Notes: generated from the sequence alone by a model not told the origin. Numbered from the stretch's first letter, positions 25,729 to 36,139 are shown. The stretch: 64,000 bases of DNA from Roseococcus suduntuyensis (GCF_014196305.1 NZ_JACIDJ010000005.1:62001-126000), one strand, 5' to 3'. Made by a program: numbers and translations.

Positions 25729-26922
25729 ATGAACATCCACGAATACCAGGCGAAGGAACTGCTCCGCCGCTACGGCGTCGCCGTGCTGGACGGCCATGTG
25801 GCCTGGACGCCGGAGGAGGCCGAGGCCGCCGCCGGCAAGCTGCCCGGCCCCATCTATGTGGTGAAGAGCCAGATCCATGCGGGCGGCCGCGGCGCCGGCC
25901 GCTTCACCAACGACCCCGACGGCAAGGGCGGCGTGCGCCTCGCCAAGTCGGTGGCCGAGGCGAAGGCGGCGGCGGCGGCCATGATCGGCTCCACGCTGGT
26001 GACGAAGCAGACCGGGCCCGAGGGCAAGCTGGTCAGCCGCGTCTATGTCGAGGCCGGCTGTGACATCGCGCGGGAGCTGTATCTCTCGCTGCTGGTGGAC
26101 CGCGACTGCTCGCGCATCGTCATCATGGCGAGCACCGAGGGCGGCATCGAGATCGAGGAAGTGGCGGCCCACAACCCCGAGAAGATCCTGAAGGTGGATG
26201 TGGACCCCGCGACCGGCGTCTCCGGCTGGCATGGCCGCAAGCTGGCCTTCGGCCTGGGCCTCGAGGGCAAGCAGGTCGGCAGCTTCGTGAAGTTCGTGGA
26301 GGCCATGTACAAGGCCTTCGTCGAGCTCGATTGCGCCATCGTCGAGATCAACCCGCTGGTGGTGACCAAGGCCGGCGACGTGGTGGCGCTCGACGCGAAG
26401 GTGTCCTTCGACGACAGCGCGCTGTACCGCCACAAGGACCTGGAGGCGCTGCGCGACGACACGGAGATGGACCCGAAGGAACTCGACGCGGTCCAGAACG
26501 ACCTGAACTACGTGGCGCTCGATGGCGAGATCGGCTGCATGGTGAACGGCGCGGGCCTCGCGATGGCCACGATGGACATCATCAAGCTCTATGGCTCCAG
26601 CCCCGCGAACTTCCTCGACGTGGGCGGCACGGCCGACAGCGCGCGCGTGACGCAGGCCTTCCGCATCATCACCTCCGACACGAATGTGAAGGCCATCCTG
26701 GTCAACATCTTCGGCGGCATCGCGAAGTGCGACATGATCGCGACGGGCATCGTGGAGGCGTCGAAGAACCTCAAGCTCTCGGTGCCGCTGGTGGTGCGGC
26801 TGGAGGGCACCAACGTCGAACTGGGCAAGAAGATCCTGGCGGAGAGCGGGCTCGCGATCATCGCCGCCGACAACCTCGCCGACGCCGCCCAGAAGGCCGT
26901 CGCTGCCGTGAAGGGCGCCTGA
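25729..26922 (+). CDS. sucC: Succinyl-CoA synthetase beta subunit (ADP-forming)
   Basis: A 397-residue subunit with the typical start [17 protein letters not shown], an ATP-grasp domain ([25 protein letters not shown]) and the CoA-ligase domain ([26 protein letters not shown]). With SucD it converts succinyl-CoA, ADP and phosphate to succinate, ATP and CoA. Three bases separate its stop from the sucD start, so the two are co-translated. Length matches the family (about 390). Confidence 0.97.
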   Translation: MNIHEYQAKELLRRYGVAVLDGHVAWTPEEAEAAAGKLPGPIYVVKSQIHAGGRGAGRFTNDPDGKGGVRLAKSVAEAKAAAAAMIGSTLVTKQTGPEGKLVSRVYVEAGCDIARELYLSLLVDRDCSRIVIMASTEGGIEIEEVAAHNPEKILKVDVDPATGVSGWHGRKLAFGLGLEGKQVGSFVKFVEAMYKAFVELDCAIVEINPLVVTKAGDVVALDAKVSFDDSALYRHKDLEALRDDTEMDPKELDAVQNDLNYVALDGEIGCMVNGAGLAMATMDIIKLYGSSPANFLDVGGTADSARVTQAFRIITSDTNVKAILVNIFGGIAKCDMIATGIVEASKNLKLSVPLVVRLEGTNVELGKKILAESGLAIIAADNLADAAQKAVAAVKGA

Positions 26923-26925
26923 ACC

Positions 26926-27822
26926 ATGGCCATTCTCGTTGACAAGAACACGCGCGTGATGACGCAGGGCTTCACCGGCGCGCAGGGCACCTTCCACGCC
27001 AGCCAGGGCATCGCCTATGGCAGCACCTATGTGGGCGGCGTGACCCCCGGCAAGGGCGGCACCATGCACCCCACGCTGAACCTGCCGGTGTTCAACACGG
27101 TCGCCGAGTGCAAGGAAGCGACCGGCGCCACCGCCAGCGTGATCTATGTGCCCGCGCCCTTCGCGGCGGACAGCATCCTGGAGGCGCTGGACGCCGAGAT
27201 TCCCCTCGTGATCTGCATCACCGAGGGCATCCCGGTGCTGGACATGGTGCGGGTGAAGCGCGCCCTGCAAAGCAGCAAGTCGCTGCTGGTGGGCCCGAAC
27301 TGCCCCGGCGTCATCACGCCCGACGCCTGCAAGATCGGCATCATGCCGGGCCACATCCACCGGCGCGGCTCGGTGGGCATCGTCTCCCGCTCGGGCACGC
27401 TGACCTATGAGGCGGTGGCGCAGACCACGGCGGCCGGCCTTGGCCAGTCCTCCTGCGTGGGCATCGGCGGCGACCCGGTGAAGGGCATGGACTTCATTGA
27501 CGTCCTGGAGCTGTTCCTGAAGGACGACGAGACCAAGTCCATCATCATGATCGGCGAGATCGGCGGGCAGTCCGAAATCCAGGCCGCCGAATTCCTGGCG
27601 CGCGAGAATTTCGGCCCCGGCAAGCCCAACAAGCCGGTGGTGGGCTTCATCGCCGGCGCCACGGCCCCTCCGGGCCGGCGCATGGGCCATGCGGGTGCGG
27701 TGATCTCGGGCGGCAAGGACACGGCCGCCGCGAAGATGGAGGCCATGGCGGCGGTGGGCATCCACATCGCCGACAGCCCGGCCTCGCTCGGCTCCACCAT
27801 GGTCAAGGCGCTGGGGCGCTGA
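26926..27822 (+). CDS. sucD: Succinyl-CoA synthetase alpha subunit
   Basis: A 298-residue subunit with the CoA-binding domain ([43 protein letters not shown]) and the phosphorylated histidine in [14 protein letters not shown]. Length and motifs fit ADP-forming SucD. It forms a unit with sucC just upstream. Its stop overlaps a CTG that probably starts the next gene. Confidence 0.97.
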   Translation: MAILVDKNTRVMTQGFTGAQGTFHASQGIAYGSTYVGGVTPGKGGTMHPTLNLPVFNTVAECKEATGATASVIYVPAPFAADSILEALDAEIPLVICITEGIPVLDMVRVKRALQSSKSLLVGPNCPGVITPDACKIGIMPGHIHRRGSVGIVSRSGTLTYEAVAQTTAAGLGQSSCVGIGGDPVKGMDFIDVLELFLKDDETKSIIMIGEIGGQSEIQAAEFLARENFGPGKPNKPVVGFIAGATAPPGRRMGHAGAVISGGKDTAAAKMEAMAAVGIHIADSPASLGSTMVKALGR

Positions 27823-28643
27823 GGCCGCTCCGCCGCCCGCGCTGGTGGCCGCTGCTGGCGGCGCTGGTTCTGGCGGCGGGCCCATCGGCGTGGGCCGACA
27901 GCCCCGCCGAACTCATGGCGCGCGCGCCAGCCATCGCGCTGGACGGCGCGCTCACCCCGCTCACCGCCCCTGTGGCGGTGGGGGGCGCGGGCTGGGGGCC
28001 CTTCACCCGGCTGTGTGTGCGCCGAATGCTGGTGGCGCCCGATGGCCGCGAATTTCCCGCGAGCGACCCCACTTGCCTCCAGGTGACGGAGGCGCGCGAG
28101 CAGGGTGGGGTCTGGCACCTCACCCTCTCGACCGGCCCCTTGCAGAATGGCATCGGCGTCACCTTCACCCTGACGCGCGATGCCGCGGGCCAGGTCGGCC
28201 CCGCGGATTTCACCGTGCCCGAGGGCCTGCCCGCCCCGCCGCCCGAGATGGTGGGCCGCCTACGCGCCCTGTTCCGCGCCATGGTCCGCGCGCATGCGGT
28301 GGAAGCGCTGCGTGTCATGCCGGGCGAGGGCTTTGTGATGGACCTTCCACTCGGCGACGTGATGGAAGGGCTGCAGGTGGAGGGGGGCGGCTTCGCCTGC
28401 CGGCCCGAGGGCACCGGCACCATCGCCGGCCGCCCGGTGGTGCAGGCCGCCTGCACCCTGCGCGCCGCGGGCGAATTGCGGCCGGGCCGCCCCATGGAAC
28501 TCGCGGCCGCGGGGCGCTTCGCGCTGGATGTCGCGACCGGCCTGGTGCTGCGGCACGGCTATTCCAGCCTCACCACCGCGATGCCGGAGCCCGGGGCACA
28601 GGCCTTGGTCATGCGCGGCCATTCCACGCAGTCGCTGGATTAG
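27819..28643 (+). CDS. Secreted/periplasmic protein of unknown function, probable CTG start
   Basis: Starting at the first ATG (27915) gives 242 residues without a signal peptide, but the in-frame codons before it read [21 protein letters not shown] then PSAWADS, an excellent signal peptide. No ATG, GTG or TTG lies upstream in frame after the sucD stop; the only plausible start is CTG 27819, in a 4-base CTGA overlap with the sucD stop like the ATGA overlaps elsewhere here. The mature protein of about 245 residues has two cysteine pairs (FTRLCVRRM...[14 protein letters not shown]...VQAACTLR) and no recognised domain. ATG 27915 remains the alternative. Confidence 0.6.
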   Translation: MRPLRRPRWWPLLAALVLAAGPSAWADSPAELMARAPAIALDGALTPLTAPVAVGGAGWGPFTRLCVRRMLVAPDGREFPASDPTCLQVTEAREQGGVWHLTLSTGPLQNGIGVTFTLTRDAAGQVGPADFTVPEGLPAPPPEMVGRLRALFRAMVRAHAVEALRVMPGEGFVMDLPLGDVMEGLQVEGGGFACRPEGTGTIAGRPVVQAACTLRAAGELRPGRPMELAAAGRFALDVATGLVLRHGYSSLTTAMPEPGAQALVMRGHSTQSLD

Positions 28644-28647
28644 GCTC

Positions 28648-28932
28648 TCAGCGGATGATGGCGGCGTGCCACAGGCGCAGCACGCGCACGCCCTGGCCCT
28701 CCTCCACGCGATAGACCAGCACATAGGGCCGGTCTGTCAGCATCTCGCGGGTGCCGGGCACCCGGCCCGGCTTGCCGCGATGGGCGAGGGTGGCGAGGCT
28801 GTCGCTCGCGTCCAGGATTTCCTCCACCAGGCGCTCGGCGGCCAGCGGGTTTTGGGCGGTGAGGTATGCCAGAACCCCATCCAGGTCGCGCAGGGCGGCG
28901 GGGGACCAATGGACGGGCAACTCGCCGCTCAT
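28648..28932 (-). CDS. RelE/ParE-family toxin
   Basis: A 94-residue protein matching ParE: VHWSPAALRDLDGVLAYLT at the N-terminus, a helical AAERLVEEILDASDSLATLAHRG centre and YVLVYRVEEGQGVRVLRLWHA at the C-terminus, the standard beta-strand end of the fold. ParE toxins poison DNA gyrase; RelE relatives cut mRNA. Its ATG overlaps the stop of a 55-codon gene upstream, the expected place of an antitoxin. The pair is convergent with the gene ending at 28643 (4-bp gap), within the TCA block. Confidence 0.85.
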   Translation of the reverse strand: MSGELPVHWSPAALRDLDGVLAYLTAQNPLAAERLVEEILDASDSLATLAHRGKPGRVPGTREMLTDRPYVLVYRVEEGQGVRVLRLWHAAIIR

Positions 28933-29096
28933 GGCGCCCCCGGCCGGCCAAGTTGCGCCTGCAGCCTGTCGCGGATGAGGATCAGGCGTTCGCGCACCAG
29001 GGCCTGCGGCGTGTCGGCGCTGGCGGGCGTGGCTTCCGCCTGTGCCACCGCCACGGCCAGCAGGCGGCGTTCCAGCGTGTCATCCGTCTCGTCCAT
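28929..29096 (-). CDS. Putative antitoxin partner of the ParE-like toxin
   Basis: A 55-residue protein (MDETDDTLERRLLAVAVAQAE...) whose TGA overlaps the toxin ATG. Size, position and overlap are those of an antitoxin, but I do not see a clear ribbon-helix-helix of ParD; it is mainly one or two amphipathic helices. It may be a reduced or atypical antitoxin without a DNA-binding domain. A longer frame from 29213 exists, but that extension is low-quality sequence. Confidence 0.5.
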   Translation of the reverse strand: MDETDDTLERRLLAVAVAQAEATPASADTPQALVRERLILIRDRLQAQLGRPGAP

Positions 29097-29313
29097 CAAC
29101 CGAGCATAGCGCGGGCGGGCAAAGGGCGTCACGCCTGCTGTGTTTTGCGGCGCAGCATGGCGGTTTTCCGCCATCTGCCCTGTCCAAGGGGGGTGCCGCA
29201 ATGGCGCCATCATCGGTATGTTAACACCACGCGCCGCAGGATGAGTTTCCGGCGGCGCAGCCGCAGAAATTCAGGAAGGGCGGACCGCCGGAAGGTGCGT
29301 TCGTGAAACAAGA

Positions 29314-32190
29314 ATGGCCGGTGTGGATATCCTCGCCAGCGCGATGAATGGGGCGAATGCCGCCTTCCTCGCTGATCTCTATGCCCGCTGGGTCGAGAAC
29401 CCCGCCAGCGTGGACCCCTCCTTCGCCGAGCTTTTCGCCACGCTGAATGATGACGCGCGGGCGGTGCTGGGCGATGCGCAGGGCGCGTCCTGGGCGCCAC
29501 GGCCGCGCGGCGGCTTCGCTCCGGCCGAGGAGGCTCCGCCCGCGAAGAAGGGCGCCGCCCCCGCCGCGCGCGCGACCGACCCCGAGGAGACGCGCCGCGC
29601 CGTGCTGGACAGCATCCGCGCGCTGATGCTGATCCGCTCCTACCGGGTGCGCGGGCATCTCGAAGCCAAGCTCGACCCGCTGGGCCTGCAAACGCCGCCG
29701 GCCCACCCCGAGCTGTCGCCCGCCTTCTGGGGCTTCACCGACGCCGACATGGACCGGCGCATCTTCATCGACCGCGTGCTGGGTCTTGAGACGGCCACCA
29801 TCCGCGAGATCATGGAGCGCGTGCGGGCCACCTATTGCGGCCCCATCGGCGTCGAGTTCATGCACATCCAGGATCCGGACCAGAAGTCCTGGATCCAGCA
29901 GCGCGTCGAGGGCGCGCCCTGGGTGAAGAGCTTCGACGCGGCCGCGAAGCGCAAGATCCTGACCCAGCTGACCGAGGCCGAGGGCTTCGAGGCCTTCTGC
30001 GCCAAGAAGTACGTGGGCACCAAGCGCTTCGGCCTGGAGGGGGGCGAGAGCACCATCCCCGCCGTGCAGGCCGTGATCGAGACCGCGGCGGGCCAGGGCT
30101 GCAACGAGATCGCCATCGGCATGGCGCATCGCGGCCGGCTGAACATGCTCGTGAACGTGGTGAAGAAGCCCTACACGCAGGTCTTCGCCGAGTTCAAGGG
30201 CTCCAGCTTCAAGCCCGATGACGTGCAGGGCTCGGGCGATGTGAAGTATCACCTCGGCACTTCGACCGACATCGAGATCAATGGGCGGATGGTGCACCTC
30301 TCGCTCCAGCCCAACCCCTCGCATCTGGAAGCCGTGAACCCCGTCGTCGCCGGCAAGGTCCGCGCGCGGCAGGACATGTCGGGCGATGTGAAGACCCGCA
30401 CCTCGGTCATGGGCATCCTGCTGCATGGCGACGCGGCCTTCGCGGGCCAGGGGCTGGTGTATGAGACGCTGGCGATGAGCCAGCTCATCGGCTACCGCAC
30501 CGGTGGCACGGTCCATATCGTGACCAACAACCAGATCGGCTTCACCACCGTGCCGGCCCATGCCTATTCGGGCCTCTACTGCACCGACGTGGCCAAGGCG
30601 ATCCAGGCGCCCATCCTCCACGTGAACGGCGACGACCCCGAGGCCGTGGTCTGGTGCGCCCAGATGTGCGCCGAGTTCCGCATGCGCTTCCAGGCGGACA
30701 TCGTGCTGGACATCGTCTGCTACCGCCGCCACGGGCACAATGAGAGCGACGAGCCCGCCTTCACCCAGCCCACGATGTACAAGCGCATCCGCGAGATGAA
30801 GACGACGCGGACCCTCTATGCCGAGCGTCTGGCGACCGAGGGCAGCGTCCCGGCCGAGGAGGCGAAGTCCATCCAGGACGCCTTCAACGCCGAGCTGGAA
30901 AAGGCCTTCGAGGCCGCGTCCAGCTTCAAGCCCAACAAGGCGGACTGGCTGGAGGGGCATTGGGCCGGCCTCAAGCCCGTGGCTTCGGGTGCCGAGACGG
31001 AGCAGCTGCACGAGACGGCCGTCGGCCTTGACACGCTGCGCGAGGTGGGCGGCGCGCTGTGCCGCGCGCCCGGGGATTTCAATCTCAACCCCAAGATCGC
31101 CCGCCAGCTCGATGCCAAGAAGCAGTCCATCGAAAGCGGCGAGGGCATTGACTGGGCGACCGGCGAGGCGCTGGCCTTCGGCACCCTGCTGCTGGAAGGC
31201 CACCGGGTGCGCCTCTCGGGCGAGGATGTGCAGCGCGGCACCTTCAGCCACCGCCATTGCGTGCTGGTGGACCAGGCGAACCAGCAGGAATACGCGCCGC
31301 TGAACAACATCCGCGAGGGGCAGCCCAAGTTCGAGGCCTTCAACTCCCTGCTGTCGGAAGCGGGCGTGCTGGGTTTCGACTACGGCTATTCACTCGCGGA
31401 CCCGCGCACCCTGGTGCTGTGGGAGGCGCAGTTCGGTGACTTCGCGAACGGCGCGCAGGTCATCATCGACCAGTTCATCGCCTCGGGCGAGACGAAGTGG
31501 CTGCGGATGTCGGGCCTCGTGATGCTGCTGCCGCATGGTTATGAGGGGCAGGGGCCGGAACACTCCTCCGCGCGCCTGGAACGCTACCTGCAGCTCTGCG
31601 CCGAGCGGAACATGCGGGTGTGCAACTTCACCACGCCCGCCAACTACTTCCATGCGCTGCGTCGCCAACTCAAGGCCAACTACCGCAAGCCGCTGGTGGT
31701 GATGACGCCGAAGTCGCTGCTGCGGCACAAGCTGGCCGTCAGCAGCCTGGCCGAGTTCGGGCCTGGCAGCGCCTTCCGCTACGTCATCCCCGAGACCGAG
31801 GCGATCGCGCCCGAGGAGAAGGTGAAGCGCGTCGTGCTCTGCACCGGCAAGGTCTATTACGATTTGCTGGAAGCCCGGCGCGAGCAGGGCCGCAACGATG
31901 TGGCCCTGGTGCGGCTGGAACAGGTCTACCCCTTCCCGGAGCGCAGCCTGGCCTCCGCCATCGGCGCCTATCGCAATGCCGAGGTGGTGTGGTGCCAGGA
32001 GGAGCCGGAGAACATGGGCGCCTGGTCCTTTGTGGACCGGCGGATCGAGGGCGTGCTGGCCGGGCTCGACATCGCCGCGAAGCGCCCCCGCTTCGTGGGC
32101 CGGACCGGAGCGGCGAGCCCCGCCACGGGCCTGGCCAAGGTGCATGCGGCCGAGCAGGAGACGCTCGTTCGCACGGCATTGGCGGTCTGA
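29314..32190 (+). CDS. sucA: 2-oxoglutarate dehydrogenase E1 component
   Basis: A 958-residue thiamine diphosphate enzyme (also called OdhA). It has the N-terminal E2-binding stretch (FLADLYARWVENPASVDPSF), the substrate histidines region (IGMAHRGRLNMLVNV), the cofactor site (VTNNQIGFTT, VCYRRHGHNESDEP) and the transketolase C-terminal domain (LLPHGYEGQGPEHSSAR). It decarboxylates 2-oxoglutarate and passes succinyl to the lipoyl arm of SucB. Length is close to the usual 930-990. It follows the toxin module with a 98-bp upstream region in which I see no clear promoter. sucB follows after about 90 bp. Confidence 0.97.
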   Translation: MAGVDILASAMNGANAAFLADLYARWVENPASVDPSFAELFATLNDDARAVLGDAQGASWAPRPRGGFAPAEEAPPAKKGAAPAARATDPEETRRAVLDSIRALMLIRSYRVRGHLEAKLDPLGLQTPPAHPELSPAFWGFTDADMDRRIFIDRVLGLETATIREIMERVRATYCGPIGVEFMHIQDPDQKSWIQQRVEGAPWVKSFDAAAKRKILTQLTEAEGFEAFCAKKYVGTKRFGLEGGESTIPAVQAVIETAAGQGCNEIAIGMAHRGRLNMLVNVVKKPYTQVFAEFKGSSFKPDDVQGSGDVKYHLGTSTDIEINGRMVHLSLQPNPSHLEAVNPVVAGKVRARQDMSGDVKTRTSVMGILLHGDAAFAGQGLVYETLAMSQLIGYRTGGTVHIVTNNQIGFTTVPAHAYSGLYCTDVAKAIQAPILHVNGDDPEAVVWCAQMCAEFRMRFQADIVLDIVCYRRHGHNESDEPAFTQPTMYKRIREMKTTRTLYAERLATEGSVPAEEAKSIQDAFNAELEKAFEAASSFKPNKADWLEGHWAGLKPVASGAETEQLHETAVGLDTLREVGGALCRAPGDFNLNPKIARQLDAKKQSIESGEGIDWATGEALAFGTLLLEGHRVRLSGEDVQRGTFSHRHCVLVDQANQQEYAPLNNIREGQPKFEAFNSLLSEAGVLGFDYGYSLADPRTLVLWEAQFGDFANGAQVIIDQFIASGETKWLRMSGLVMLLPHGYEGQGPEHSSARLERYLQLCAERNMRVCNFTTPANYFHALRRQLKANYRKPLVVMTPKSLLRHKLAVSSLAEFGPGSAFRYVIPETEAIAPEEKVKRVVLCTGKVYYDLLEARREQGRNDVALVRLEQVYPFPERSLASAIGAYRNAEVVWCQEEPENMGAWSFVDRRIEGVLAGLDIAAKRPRFVGRTGAASPATGLAKVHAAEQETLVRTALAV

Positions 32191-32218
32191 CACCGCGGAT
32201 TTCGACACAGTGAAGCAA

Positions 32219-32241
32219 GGGGCCGGATGACACCCGGCCCC
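32219..32241 (+). other. Hairpin between sucA and sucB
   Basis: GGGGCCGG (32219-32226) pairs exactly with CCGGCCCC (32234-32241). No T-run follows, so it is unlikely to be a full terminator; in the sucA-sucB gap it may set relative transcript levels or act as a processing or stability element. Confidence 0.45.
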
Positions 32242-32279
32242 CCGATGCCCTAGATCAGGGGCAAAGAAGGCAGAGACCA

Positions 32280-33533
32280 ATGGCGACGGACATCGTTGTG
32301 CCCACCCTGGGCGAAAGCGTGAGCACGGCCACCGTGGCGCGCTGGATGAAGCAGGCCGGAGAGGCCGTGGCGGCGGATGAGCCGCTGGTGGAGCTGGAGA
32401 CCGACAAGGTCACGGTGGAGGTCAACGCCCCCGCCGCCGGCGTTCTGGAGGCCATCACCGCCCAGGAGGGCGCCGAGGTGGAGCCGGGCGCCGTGCTGGG
32501 CTCCATCGCCGTCGGTGCCAGTGCCAGTGCCGGTGCCGCGGCCAAGCCCGCCGCAGCCCCTGCCGCCGCGCCGACCGCCGCCGCCAAGCCCGTCGGCACG
32601 GGCGGCGGTTCGGTGAAGCAGGCCGAGGCGCACGGGACCGCCCCGGGCGGCCACGCGCCCCTTCCCGCGGCCGCCAAGCTGATGGCCGAGAGCAACGTGA
32701 CGCAGGCGCAGATCGGCCAGGGTTCCGCCAAGGATGGCCGCATCGCCAAGGGCGATGTGCTCGACTTCCTGAACCGCCCGGCCGGCGCCAGCGCGCCCGC
32801 CGCCGCCGCCGCGAAGCCGGCCCGCAAGCTGGAAGGCGGCGAGGAGCGGGTGAAGATGACGCGCCTGCGCGCCACCATCGCCCGCCGCCTCAAGGAGGCG
32901 CAGAACACCGCCGCCATGCTGACCACCTTCAACGAGGTGGACATGGGCGCGGTCATGGCGTTGCGCTCCGAATACAAGGACCATTTCGAGAAGCGCCACG
33001 GCGTGAAGCTCGGCTTCATGTCCTTCTTCGTGAAGGCCTGCGTGGCCGCGCTGAAGGAATACCCGGCCGTCAACGCCGAGATCGAGGGCGACGAGGTCAT
33101 CTACAAGAACTTCGTCCATATGGGCATCGCGGTGGGCGGGCCCTCGGGCCTCGTGGTGCCCGTGCTGCGCAATGCCGATGAGATGGACTTCGCCAAGATC
33201 GAGAAGACCATCGCCGACTTCGGCAAGCGCGTGCGCGACGGCCAGCTCAAGCTGGAGGAGATGGCGGGCGGCAGCTTCACCATCACCAATGGCGGCATCT
33301 ATGGCTCGCTCATGTCCACGCCCATCCTGAACCCGCCGCAGTCCGGCATCCTGGGCATGCACAAGATCCAGGACCGGCCGATGGCGGTTGGCGGGAAGGT
33401 GGAGGTGCGGCCCATGATGTACCTGGCCCTGTCCTATGACCACCGGATCGTGGACGGGAAGGAGGCGGTGAGCTTCCTGGTCCGCGTCAAGGAAGCCATC
33501 GAGGACCCGCGCCGCCTCATGCTGGGCGTCTGA
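32280..33533 (+). CDS. sucB: 2-oxoglutarate dehydrogenase E2 (dihydrolipoyl succinyltransferase)
   Basis: A 417-residue protein with one lipoyl domain (residues 1-76, lipoylated Lys43 in [10 protein letters not shown]), an Ala/Pro linker, an E1/E3-binding domain ([20 protein letters not shown], about residues 125-165) and the catalytic acyltransferase core ([29 protein letters not shown] with the active histidine). It carries succinyl from E1 to CoA. An AAGAAGGCAGAG site precedes ATG 32280. No lpd (E3) gene follows; E3 must be encoded elsewhere. Confidence 0.97.
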   Translation: MATDIVVPTLGESVSTATVARWMKQAGEAVAADEPLVELETDKVTVEVNAPAAGVLEAITAQEGAEVEPGAVLGSIAVGASASAGAAAKPAAAPAAAPTAAAKPVGTGGGSVKQAEAHGTAPGGHAPLPAAAKLMAESNVTQAQIGQGSAKDGRIAKGDVLDFLNRPAGASAPAAAAAKPARKLEGGEERVKMTRLRATIARRLKEAQNTAAMLTTFNEVDMGAVMALRSEYKDHFEKRHGVKLGFMSFFVKACVAALKEYPAVNAEIEGDEVIYKNFVHMGIAVGGPSGLVVPVLRNADEMDFAKIEKTIADFGKRVRDGQLKLEEMAGGSFTITNGGIYGSLMSTPILNPPQSGILGMHKIQDRPMAVGGKVEVRPMMYLALSYDHRIVDGKEAVSFLVRVKEAIEDPRRLMLGV

Positions 33534-33535
33534 CC

Positions 33536-33763
33536 ATGCGTTCGCGCGAAGGCCAGCTCAGCGACAACCGGCCCATCTCCCGCTCACGCCCCGAGAAGGA
33601 GAAGCAGCTCCGCGAGTTGCGCGAGGTGCTGGCCGGCATGAAGCCCCACGCCACCCCCGCCTTGCGGGACAGCGTGAAGGCCAAGATCAAGGAGCTGGAG
33701 GCGGACCTCGCCGCCCCCGCCCCGCCGCCGCGGGACCGCCGCCCACCCCGCCGGGAATTCTGA
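33536..33763 (+). CDS. Small basic coiled-coil protein of unknown function
   Basis: A 75-residue highly charged protein starting 2 bp after sucB. The centre (SRPEKEKQLRELREVLAGMK, LRDSVKAKIKELEADLA) is predicted helical with heptad spacing; the C-terminus is proline/arginine-rich. No signal peptide or membrane segment. The tight spacing implies co-expression with sucB, but no function can be assigned. A strong hairpin lies 18 bp downstream. Confidence 0.6.
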   Translation: MRSREGQLSDNRPISRSRPEKEKQLRELREVLAGMKPHATPALRDSVKAKIKELEADLAAPAPPPRDRRPPRREF

Positions 33764-33780
33764 CGGCGCGGGTCTGCCGC

Positions 33781-33814
33781 CGCGAATCCGGCCTTGTTGG
33801 GCCGGGTTTCGCGC
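33781..33814 (+). terminator. Probable transcription terminator hairpin before asd
   Basis: CGCGAA-CCGGCC (33781-33793) pairs with GGCCGG-TTTCGCG (33800-33813) around a TTGTTG loop, giving a stem of about 13 pairs with a small bulge. It closes the sucAB transcript and separates it from asd. The downstream T content is low, so termination may be partial or Rho-assisted. Confidence 0.55.
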
Positions 33815-33848
33815 GGTAACCCCTCAGGCTTCGAAAGGAGCCTGACCA

Positions 33849-34856
33849 ATGCGTGTGGGTGTGATTGGCGCGACCGGCGCCGTCGGCAAGGAATTGGTGG
33901 ATGTTCTGGCGCGTCGCCGCTTTCCGGTGACGCAGCTCAGCCTCTTCGCCTCGGCACGCAGCGCCGGCACCACGCAGAAAACGCCCTTCGGCGACGTCAC
34001 TATCGAGGAATTCTCGATGGAGCGCGCCCGCAAGCTGGATCTCGCGCTGCTGGCCGTCTCCGGCGATTTCGCCAAGGCGCATGCGCGGGCGTTGGCGGCC
34101 GAGGGTGTGGCCGTGGTGGACAATTCCTCCGCCCTGCGCCTGGAGGCCGATGTGCCCCTGGTGGTGCCGGAGGTGAACGGCCACGCCATCGGCGCGCATC
34201 GCCTCATCGCGAACCCCAACTGCACCACGGCCATCCTGGTGGTGGCGCTTGAGCCGCTGCGCCAGGCCTTCGGGCTGAAGCGGGTCATCGTCTCCACCTA
34301 CCAGGCGGCCTCCGGCGCCGGGGCCGAGGGCATGGTGGAGCTGGAGCGGGAGACCCGCCGCGTGCTGGTGGAGGGCCAGCCCGCCCAGGCGGAGGTCTTC
34401 GCCCACCCCCTCGCCTTCAACGTCATCCCGCACATCGACACCTTCCAGGCCAATGGCTACACGCGGGAGGAGATGAAGGTGGCCTGGGAAAGCCGGAAGA
34501 TCATGGGCATGCCGGAACTGCTGATCTCCTGCACCGCCGTCCGCATCCCGACCATGCGCGTCCATGCCGAGGCCGTGACCATCGAGACCGAGCGCCCCGT
34601 GACGCCCGAGGCCGCGCGTGCGGTGCTGGCCAAGGCGCCTGGCGTGCGGCTGATGGATGATGTGGGCGCCAAGCTCTACCCCATGCCGCTGACGGCCACC
34701 GGCGCCGATGATGTGGAGGCCGGCCGCATCCGCGCCAATGACGTGTTCGGCAATTGCGGCCTGGACCTCTTCCTCTGCGGCGACCAGCTGCTGAAGGGTG
34801 CGGCGCTCAATGCCGTGCAGATCGCCGAGCAGATGAAGCTGCCCGTGCCAGCGTGA
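33849..34856 (+). CDS. asd: Aspartate-semialdehyde dehydrogenase
   Basis: A 335-residue enzyme with the NADP-binding start [18 protein letters not shown], the catalytic cysteine in ANPNCTT (Cys125), the glutamine motif [13 protein letters not shown] and the histidine in [13 protein letters not shown]. It reduces aspartyl phosphate to the semialdehyde, feeding lysine/DAP, threonine and methionine synthesis. An AAGGAG site precedes ATG 33849. A second Asd-like gene at 20931-21962 lacks these catalytic residues, so this is the working copy. Confidence 0.97.
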   Translation: MRVGVIGATGAVGKELVDVLARRRFPVTQLSLFASARSAGTTQKTPFGDVTIEEFSMERARKLDLALLAVSGDFAKAHARALAAEGVAVVDNSSALRLEADVPLVVPEVNGHAIGAHRLIANPNCTTAILVVALEPLRQAFGLKRVIVSTYQAASGAGAEGMVELERETRRVLVEGQPAQAEVFAHPLAFNVIPHIDTFQANGYTREEMKVAWESRKIMGMPELLISCTAVRIPTMRVHAEAVTIETERPVTPEAARAVLAKAPGVRLMDDVGAKLYPMPLTATGADDVEAGRIRANDVFGNCGLDLFLCGDQLLKGAALNAVQIAEQMKLPVPA

Positions 34857-34887
34857 TGGGAGGAGGGTGGGGGCCGGATGACGGCCC

Positions 34888-36051
34888 TCACCCCGCCATC
34901 TTCCGGGCGGCATGGCGTGTCAGCAGCGGGCCGAGCAGGCAGGTCAGGAAGATCACGATGATGATGGCGTCGGCGGTGACGGCCTCGATCAGGTCCATCT
35001 CCATGCCGATCACGACCACGGCGAGCGTGGCCGCCGCCTGCGGGAAGGAGAGGCTCGCCATGGCCAGTCCTTCGGTCCGCGAATAGCCGAAGAGACGCGC
35101 GGCGATCGCGGCCGCCAGGGATTTCGACACCACGATCACCGCGACCAGCGCCAGCGCGAAGAGCCAGGTCGTGGCCGACTCCAGCGCGTCCAGCCGCAGC
35201 CGCATGCCCGTCTCCACGAAGAAGAAGGGGACGAAGAGCATGCGGCCCACGAATTCGAGGTTTTCCTTCAGCTCCTCGCGCCGGTGCAGGGCGCGGTTCA
35301 GGCAGAGGCCGGCCAGGAAGGCGCCCAGGATGTCCTCCGTGCCGATCGCCTCCGCCGCCACGGCCAGCAGCAGCAGGACGGCCAGCAGGAACAGCGCCTT
35401 CTCGGCCGCGGTGTGCTTCTCCGCCGCCAGTATCAGCCGCGCCAGGCGCGGGATCAGCAGCAGGGCCGCAGCCGACAGCGCGGCGAGCGCCGCGACCGGT
35501 ACCAGCCAGCTCCAGCCGCCCTCGCCCCCCGCGATGCGGATGACGGCGACCAGCACGAGCAGGGAGAACGTGTCGGTCAGCAGGGTGCCGCCGGTTGCGG
35601 CCACGATGGGGCGGCGGCCCGCCAGCCCCATCCGGCTGATCATCGGGTAGGCGACCAGGGTATGGGAGGCGAGGGCCGCGCCCAGCAGCAGCGCGCCCGG
35701 CAGCCCCAGGCCGAAGACCAGCCCCGCGCCGAAGGCGGGCGCGAAGGAGAGCACGAAGGCCAGCGTTCCGAAGCCCAGCGCCTCCCGCTTGCGTTCCCGC
35801 ACCAGGTCGAGGTCGATCTCCACCCCGGCCAGGAACATGATGTAAAGCAGGCCGATGGAGCCAAACAGCTCCACCACCGGCCCTTCCGGCAGCACGCCCG
35901 CCCCGCCCGGCCCGATGGCCATGCCCAGGAGGATCAACCCGATCAGGCCCGGAACGCGCGTGCGTTCGAAGAGCAACTGCACCACCAGCGCCGCGGTGAT
36001 CACCACGGCGAACTGGAGAATGACATCCTCGATCGGAAGCTCAGCCAGCAT
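34888..36051 (-). CDS. CPA2-family Na+/H+ (or K+/H+) antiporter, no RCK domain
   Basis: A 387-residue membrane protein with about 12 helices of the KefB/NapA-type fold. Typical segments: PGLIGLILLGMAIGPGG, IGLLYIMFLAGVEIDL, the ion-binding helix region GGTLLTDTFSLLVLV, and FFFVETGMRLRL. It ends after the last helix, with no C-terminal TrkA-N/RCK domain, so it is the short form. The start at 36051 (MLAELPIEDVIL) is preferred over a longer, basic 5' extension that does not resemble the family. It is convergent with asd. Confidence 0.9.
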   Translation of the reverse strand: MLAELPIEDVILQFAVVITAALVVQLLFERTRVPGLIGLILLGMAIGPGGAGVLPEGPVVELFGSIGLLYIMFLAGVEIDLDLVRERKREALGFGTLAFVLSFAPAFGAGLVFGLGLPGALLLGAALASHTLVAYPMISRMGLAGRRPIVAATGGTLLTDTFSLLVLVAVIRIAGGEGGWSWLVPVAALAALSAAALLLIPRLARLILAAEKHTAAEKALFLLAVLLLLAVAAEAIGTEDILGAFLAGLCLNRALHRREELKENLEFVGRMLFVPFFFVETGMRLRLDALESATTWLFALALVAVIVVSKSLAAAIAARLFGYSRTEGLAMASLSFPQAAATLAVVVIGMEMDLIEAVTADAIIIVIFLTCLLGPLLTRHAARKMAG

Positions 36052-36139
36052 GGCGCTGACCTGACTGGAACCTGCGCATGCACCCCTCCTGGACTGGCGG
36101 GAAGGCAACGCGCCAGCGGCGCGCGGGGTTACAGCCGCG

